64,000 nucleotides of DNA, taken from assembly GCA_965279095.1 (NCBI GenBank), contig CBDIHH010000003.1, positions 620,001 to 684,000 of the forward strand. Reading direction: 5' to 3'. A model generated the notes under the pieces. It ran no database searches, was not told the origin of the DNA, and worked only from the letters and a program-made list of their open reading frames with translations. Below, one piece after another: positions 59,561 to 64,000 of the stretch; the first letter of the stretch is position 1, and every line of letters starts with the position of its first letter. Source of the stretch: CBDIHH01 sp965279095. Lineage in GTDB: Bacteria > Pseudomonadota > Alphaproteobacteria > Caulobacterales > Caulobacteraceae. The translations under genes were made by a program, and so were the position numbers.

Positions 59561-60244
59561 CTACAGCTCCACGGGCGCGTCGGGTATGGCGTTGGCGTCG
59601 CCGGCGGTCCCGGGGAAGTGTTCGGCCAGGGCCGCGCCGCACAGGGCCACGGCGGCGATGAAGCCGTCGGCGGGCGCCCCGCGCCGCAGGTCGTCCACCG
59701 CAGCGGCCACCGCCCGATCCCAGACGTCTGCCCCGGCCTTGGCGTGGATGGCCTCCGAGGCGACCACCTCGACGATACGGTCCTCCTGCGAGGCGAAGAT
59801 CACCACCGCCGCGCGGGTGGTCCCGGCGGCCAGGGTGGCGGCGGCCAGTTGCGCCAGGGCGGCGGATTGCACCCGGCGGCGCTTGACGCCGGCCGGGGTG
59901 AGGGCTCGGCGCACGGCAGGAATTGCGACGAGGCCGGCCGCCACAGCGAACAGCAGGGCCTGGGCCAGGGCGTAGGATCCCAGGGTCACCGCCAGGGCGG
60001 TGCGCAGGGCGCCGCTGTGGCCGGCGGTCCAGCCGCCGGCGGCGTGGGCCAGGGCCAGGGGGTCCAGCCCCACGGCCAGGGCCAGGGGCGGGATCGCCAC
60101 CGTGGCGGCCGCGGCCCAGGCGAGGGGGATCTCCGGATAGGACGACACCCGCCGCGCGATCACGCACACGATCTCGCCGGAGGTGGAGGCCTCGGCCTGG
60201 GCCACCGCCTGGGTGACCCGGGCGCGGTCGGCGTCGTTGAGCAT
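59561..60244 (-). CDS. TPM-domain membrane protein
   Basis: About 227 residues from ATG 60244, which overlaps the upstream stop (TGATG); an ATG two codons earlier is also possible. N-terminal and C-terminal parts of a TPM domain (AEASTSGEIVCVIARRVSSY and AVVIFASQEDRIVEVVASEA) flank two hydrophobic segments. TPM proteins of this kind are commonly encoded beside LemA, as here. Their role in the envelope is unknown. Confidence 0.78.
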   Translation of the reverse strand: MLNDADRARVTQAVAQAEASTSGEIVCVIARRVSSYPEIPLAWAAAATVAIPPLALAVGLDPLALAHAAGGWTAGHSGALRTALAVTLGSYALAQALLFAVAAGLVAIPAVRRALTPAGVKRRRVQSAALAQLAAATLAAGTTRAAVVIFASQEDRIVEVVASEAIHAKAGADVWDRAVAAAVDDLRRGAPADGFIAAVALCGAALAEHFPGTAGDANAIPDAPVEL

Positions 60245-61014
60245 CACCATCTCCCCGAGGAGCCGCCGCCCCCGAAGGAGCCGCCGCCGCCGCCAAAGCC
60301 GCCGCCGCCAAAGCCGCCGCCGCCGCCGCCTCGGCCGCCCATCAGGATCATCGGCAGCAGCGCCCCGGCCAGGCCGCCGCGGCGCCCGCCGCCGACCATG
60401 CGGCTGATGACCAGGATGATGATCACGAAGATAAAGAGGGCCACCAAGGGGCTTCCGCCCCCCGTCGAAGGCTGGGCCGCAGCCTCGGCCACCTTGGCCT
60501 TGGCGGCCTCGTCGGGCAGGCTGAGCTGGGCGATCAGGGCGTCGGTCCCGGCGACCACGCCGCCGGCCATGTCGCCGGCCCGGAAGCGCGGCAGCACGGC
60601 CTGCTGCAGGATGACGCTGGACAGGGCGTCGGTAAGCACCGGCTCCAGGCCATAGCCGACCTCGATGCGCACCTGACGGTCGGCCGGGGCCACCAGCAGG
60701 ATGGCGCCGTTGTTCTGGCCCTTCTGGCCGATGGCCCAGGTGCGGCCGAGCTGGTAGCCGTAGTCCTCAATGGGATAGCCCTGCAGGGACGGCACGGTGA
60801 CCACCACCAGCTGGCGGGTGGTCTGGGCCTCCAGGGCCGCCAGCTTGGCGGTGAGGTCGGCCTCGACCTGGGGCGTCAGCACCTGGGCCTGGTCGACCAC
60901 GCGCCCTGTCAGGGGCGGGAAGCTCGGCCCTTCGGCATGGGCGGCCGGCGCCGCCGCCGCCATCGCCAGGGCGACGACGGCGGCGAGCAGGGACGCGACC
61001 CGCGTCTTGATCAT
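60244..61014 (-). CDS. TPM-domain (YgcG-like) exported membrane protein
   Basis: 256 residues. Signal peptide about 1-27 (VALAMAAAAPAAHA). TPM domain: RVVDQAQVLTPQVEADLTAK, LVVVTVPSLQGYPIEDYGYQ, NNGAILLVAPADRQVRIEVG and YGLEPVLTDALSS. A transmembrane helix (about 192-212) is followed by a Gly-rich tail (GGGGGGFGGGGFGGGG), the usual end of this family. The start overlaps the LemA stop by four bases. The LemA-TPM-TPM arrangement is common in bacteria. Confidence 0.9.
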   Translation of the reverse strand: MIKTRVASLLAAVVALAMAAAAPAAHAEGPSFPPLTGRVVDQAQVLTPQVEADLTAKLAALEAQTTRQLVVVTVPSLQGYPIEDYGYQLGRTWAIGQKGQNNGAILLVAPADRQVRIEVGYGLEPVLTDALSSVILQQAVLPRFRAGDMAGGVVAGTDALIAQLSLPDEAAKAKVAEAAAQPSTGGGSPLVALFIFVIIILVISRMVGGGRRGGLAGALLPMILMGGRGGGGGGFGGGGFGGGGGSFGGGGSSGRW

Positions 61015-61724
61015 CGGGCCGGAGCGGGCGCGGGGCTCGGCAGGGCTGCGGGGGCGGCCGCCGGGGGCGCCGATCCGGGGGCGACTGCCGGGGCGGCGCC
61101 GCCGGGCGGGGCGATGTCGAAGCTGACCGTGGGCGCCGTCTGGGCGGCCTCGTTGGCCGCGAACAGCTGCATCGGCTTGGAGCCGCCGTACATGGTCTTG
61201 GCCCAGATCACCGTGGGGAAGGTGCGCAGGCTGGTGTTGTAGTCGCGCACGGCCTCGTTGTAGTCGCGGCGGGCGATGCCGATGCGGTTCTCGGTCCCCT
61301 CCAGCTGCGACTGCAGGGCCATGAAGTTCTCGTTCGACTTCAGGTCGGGATAGCGCTCCTGGATCACCATCAGCCGGCCGAGCACGCCCGACAGCTGGTC
61401 CTGGGCGGCGGCGTAGCGCTGGAAGGCGGCCGGGTCAGTGAGGGTCGAGGCGTCGACCTTGACCTGGGTGGCCGAGGCGCGCGCCTGGGTCACTTCCACC
61501 AGCACGCCGCGCTCCTGCTTGGCGTAGGCCTCCACGGTGCGCACGAGGTTGGGGATAAGGTCGGCCCGGCGCTGGTAGGTGTTCTGGACGTCGGCCCAGC
61601 GCGCCTTGGCGGTCTCTTCCTTGGTGGGGATGACATTGACGCCGCAGCCGGCGAGCGACAGGCCCAGCGCCAGGGGCGCGGCCCAGGCGATCAGGCGGCG
61701 AAAACCGTTCGACGATGCGTTCAA
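61011..61724 (-). CDS. lemA: LemA family lipoprotein
   Basis: About 237 residues from TTG 61724, seven bases after GGAGGA; longer readings have no start that gives a leader. A lipoprotein signal with lipobox LAGC (about residues 25-28) precedes the LemA coiled domain: ARWADVQNTYQRRADLIPNL, RTVEAYAKQERGVLVEVTQA and GTENRIGIARRDYNEAVRDY. The C-terminus is Pro/Ala-rich (PAPAPAR). LemA proteins are envelope proteins of unclear role, usually with TPM partners, as here. Confidence 0.9.
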   Translation of the reverse strand: MNASSNGFRRLIAWAAPLALGLSLAGCGVNVIPTKEETAKARWADVQNTYQRRADLIPNLVRTVEAYAKQERGVLVEVTQARASATQVKVDASTLTDPAAFQRYAAAQDQLSGVLGRLMVIQERYPDLKSNENFMALQSQLEGTENRIGIARRDYNEAVRDYNTSLRTFPTVIWAKTMYGGSKPMQLFAANEAAQTAPTVSFDIAPPGGAAPAVAPGSAPPAAAPAALPSPAPAPAR

Positions 61725-61810
61725 CAGCAATCCTCCCTCGATGACGGCGCGCCCTGCGACCGCCGCCGGCCTATAGATAGCGATCCGCCCCCCAAGCAAC
61801 AGGGGCAAGT

Positions 61811-62020
61811 TCAGCCAGGGCCGCCCGAGCGCTTTTCGGCGATGGCGCCAAAATAGTCCTGGATGATGAGTTCCACCGGCTCGCCTCGCGCCTCGTCGCC
61901 ATAGGCGAGCGCCTCGGCCGCCTCTATGGCCGCGGATCGCGTGAGATAGGTCTTCAACGCCTTGCCGTCCTTGAAGACGGTCCATTCCTGATCTTTGAGC
62001 ACCACAGCGAACTGCGCCAT
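61811..62020 (-). CDS. small DUF2188-like hypothetical protein
   Basis: 69 residues from ATG 62020 (MAQFAVVLKDQEWTVFKDGK), with GGAG upstream. The repeated strand-turn-strand and the LTRSAAIEAAEALAYGDEAR helix resemble the small DUF2188 family of unknown function. It lies alone between LemA and the DHA2 transporter. Confidence 0.6.
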   Translation of the reverse strand: MAQFAVVLKDQEWTVFKDGKALKTYLTRSAAIEAAEALAYGDEARGEPVELIIQDYFGAIAEKRSGGPG

Positions 62021-62196
62021 GTTCGACTCCACGACCCGATCACCTGTGCATAACGCCTCAAATGGACGCGCGGGTCTAGCCGGGGTCCAAGCCGGCAGCC
62101 GCCGGCCCGTTCTCGCCCGTCGGGCAGTGGGGCGGCGAGGCGTGACGCGGGGCGCACCAGTGGGTAGAAGCGCGAGCGCAACGGGAGACGGAAGGC

Positions 62197-63660
62197 ATGT
62201 TGAAGCGGGCCGAGCCGCAGACCCGGCGAGGCCTGGTCCTCGTCTGCATCGCCATGGGCATGTTCATGGTGGCCATCGAGGCGACCATCGTCTCCACCGC
62301 CATGCCGAGCATCGTCGCCAAGCTGGGCGGCTTCCAGCTCTACAGCTGGGTCTTCACCGCCTTCCTGCTGACCCAGGCGACCACCACGGTGATGTTCGGC
62401 AAGCTCGCCGACCTCTATGGGCGCCGCCCGGTGCTGGTGTGCGGGACGGTGGTGTTCCTGGCCGGCTCGGTCCTGTGCGGCTTCGCCTGGTCGATGGGCT
62501 CGCTGATCGCCTTCCGCCTGCTCCAGGGCCTCGGCGCGGGCTCGATCCAGCCGGTCATGATGACGCTGCTAGGCGACCTCTACACCCCGGAAGAGCGCAT
62601 CGGCGTGCAGGGCTATCTGTCCGCGGTCTGGGGCGTGTCGGCGATCATCGGGCCGCTGCTCGGCGCCCTGGTGGTGCAATACTGGTCCTGGCCCTGGATC
62701 TTCTGGATCAATGTGCCGATCGGCCTGATCATGATCGTGGGCATGTTGACCTTCCTGCACGAGAAGGTTGAACACAAGAACCACGCCCTGGACCTGGCGG
62801 GGGCAGGCCTGTTCTTCCTGGCCATCAGCAGCCTGCTGTTCGTCCTCACCCAGGGCGCCCAGCGCCCCGCGTGGGCCATCGGCTTTGGCCTCCTGTTCCT
62901 GGTGACGGTGCCGGCGCTGATCTGGCAGGAGCGCCGGGCCAGCGAGCCGATGATCCCGCTGGATCTGTGGGCCCGCCCGTTGATCTCAACCTGCGGCGGC
63001 GCCGCCTTCGGGGCCGGGATGATCTTCATGGGGGTGACCTCGTTCCTGCCCGTCTATCTGCAGGGGGTGATGGGCCGGACCGCGACCCAGGCGGGGCTGG
63101 CGATCACCATGATGTCGCTGGGCTGGCCCCTGGCCAATACCGTCGCCCGGCGGGTTTTCCGGGGGACGCAGTTGCCGCTGATGGGCCGGGTGGGCGGTCT
63201 GTTCCTGGTGGCGGGAACGCTGAGCTTCCTGCTGATGAACCCGCAGGGGGGCCTGGTGATCCCGGCCATCGGCTCGTTCATCATCGGGGCCGGCATGGGT
63301 CTGCTGATCAACAGCTCCACCATCTTGGTGCAATCCAGCGTCGACTGGGCTCAGCGAGGAGTAGCGACCTCGTCGGTGATCTTCTCGCGCACCCTGGGGG
63401 GCATGCTCGGGGCGGCGCTCCTGGGCGGCGTGCTCAATGGCGCGCTGCAGTTGTTCTCCCAGCGCGGCGGGGCCAGCCTGGACCGGGTGAGGCATCTGCT
63501 GGACCAGGCCGGGCCGGGCAGCATCCAGGGCGCCGACCTGCCCCTGCTGCGCCATGTGCTCGACCAGGGCCTGCAGGCCGCGTTTGTCACCATCGTGGCC
63601 CTGGCCCTGGTCACCCTGGCGGTGGCGTGGCGCATCGGCCGCCACGCCCCGGCCGACTAG
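62197..63660 (+). CDS. DHA2-family MFS multidrug exporter (EmrB/QacA-like)
   Basis: 487 residues; ribosome site GGAGACGGAAGGC. 14 hydrophobic segments are likely. Motifs: VAIEATIVSTAMPSI in TM1, GKLADLYGRRPVL (motif A) and RLLQGLGAGSIQPVMM (motif B/C-like). The charged loops are short and the C-terminus is cytoplasmic. It uses the proton gradient to expel drugs or other amphipathic compounds. The stop overlaps that of the convergent transpeptidase gene. No link to the catabolic island is evident. Confidence 0.92.
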   Translation: MLKRAEPQTRRGLVLVCIAMGMFMVAIEATIVSTAMPSIVAKLGGFQLYSWVFTAFLLTQATTTVMFGKLADLYGRRPVLVCGTVVFLAGSVLCGFAWSMGSLIAFRLLQGLGAGSIQPVMMTLLGDLYTPEERIGVQGYLSAVWGVSAIIGPLLGALVVQYWSWPWIFWINVPIGLIMIVGMLTFLHEKVEHKNHALDLAGAGLFFLAISSLLFVLTQGAQRPAWAIGFGLLFLVTVPALIWQERRASEPMIPLDLWARPLISTCGGAAFGAGMIFMGVTSFLPVYLQGVMGRTATQAGLAITMMSLGWPLANTVARRVFRGTQLPLMGRVGGLFLVAGTLSFLLMNPQGGLVIPAIGSFIIGAGMGLLINSSTILVQSSVDWAQRGVATSSVIFSRTLGGMLGAALLGGVLNGALQLFSQRGGASLDRVRHLLDQAGPGSIQGADLPLLRHVLDQGLQAAFVTIVALALVTLAVAWRIGRHAPAD

Positions 63661-64000
63661 GTCTTCGATGCGGCGGCCGAAACAGCCGCGTCCGCCGGAT
63701 CCCCGTCGATGAATGCGACGTCGACGCCCGGCTTGACCCCCGTGCCCAGTTCCCTGACGTCCCAGTTGGTCAGCCGCACGCAGCCATGGGAGAAGGTCTT
63801 GCCGATCTCCTGCGGCTCCGGGGCGCCGTGGATGCCGTAGGTGTCCTTGCTGAGGTCGATCCAGACGGCGCCCACCGGATTGTTGGGCCCCGCCTTGACC
63901 GTCATCTTGCCGGTGGCGCCGCCCCTGGCCTTGTAGGTCAGGCGCGTGGGGTCGTAGGTGAAGGTCGGCTCGAACGCCACTCCCGTCACCTTCCACGCCC
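63657..64000 (-). CDS. L,D-transpeptidase (YkuD domain), C-terminal part
   Basis: The frame is open to the right edge, so the N-terminus lies beyond 64000. The visible part reads AWKVTGVAFEPTFTYDPTRL, VWIDLSKDTYGIHGAPEP and the catalytic motif TFSHGCVRLTNWDVREL with the His and the Cys of the YkuD active site. These enzymes cross-link peptidoglycan by 3-3 bonds or attach lipoproteins. The C-terminal end is short and Ala-rich (ADAAVSAAASKT). It ends by overlapping the transporter stop. Confidence 0.92.
   Translation of the reverse strand, partial: AWKVTGVAFEPTFTYDPTRLTYKARGGATGKMTVKAGPNNPVGAVWIDLSKDTYGIHGAPEPQEIGKTFSHGCVRLTNWDVRELGTGVKPGVDVAFIDGDPADAAVSAAASKT

Overview
The window is GC-rich (roughly two thirds G+C by eye), densely packed and full of stop/start-overlapped operons. 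The gene content suggests an alphaproteobacterium, most likely a Caulobacteraceae member such as Phenylobacterium or Caulobacter: two che operons with Caulobacter-like receptors, TonB receptors, DUF1838 proteins and GTG/TTG starts. The family-level placement is inference from gene content, not from a marker gene.

Region 1 (1-23.9 kb, all minus strand) is chemotaxis and signalling. In transcription order, operon A (10349 to 1) encodes a soluble receptor with two MCP tips, a triple-domain CheW, CheB, CheR, CheA, a small STAS-like protein, a CheY, a CheC-type phosphatase and a PAS/LAHDFNN histidine kinase cut by the window edge. Operon B (21821 to 10651) encodes a STAS protein, CheY, CheA, CheW, three paralogous transmembrane receptors, CheW, CheR and CheB. 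A separate gene (23787-22060) encodes a soluble, degenerate receptor-like protein. It shares a 17-bp upstream motif with operon B, at almost the same distance from the start codon. Between the operons lies a 300-bp gap with a palindrome, a candidate small RNA and a strong intrinsic terminator.

Region 2 (24.2-31.0 kb) is a two-partner secretion pair: a TpsB outer-membrane pore and a 1672-residue TpsA exoprotein with 76-residue tandem repeats.

Region 3 (31.0-57.4 kb) looks like a catabolic island for an unidentified substrate. It holds two IclR regulators and a LysR regulator, three DUF1838 proteins, a beta-lactamase-fold protein that has lost its catalytic residues, a FAD amine oxidase, two NTF2-like proteins, and a TonB receptor fused to an OmpA peptidoglycan-binding domain. 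Next come a block of luciferase-like monooxygenase, cyclase, SDR and MFS transporter genes carrying seven single-base frameshifts. A tight plus-strand operon follows: acyl-CoA ligase, thiolase-like, DUF35, MaoC hydratase, deacetylase/allantoinase-like hydrolase, amidase, AtuA-like and DUF4387. The hydrolases suggest an amide-, lactam- or imide-containing compound that ends as an acyl-CoA. A 49-bp element occurs three times in this island, each time in the same orientation to the gene it precedes (IclR-1, monooxygenase operon, MFS), which suggests a regulon.

Region 4 (57.4-64 kb) is ordinary chromosome: a DUF4239-like membrane protein, tRNA-Ser(UGA), two small membrane proteins, a LemA/TPM gene trio, a small hypothetical protein, a DHA2 multidrug transporter and the C-terminal part of an L,D-transpeptidase.
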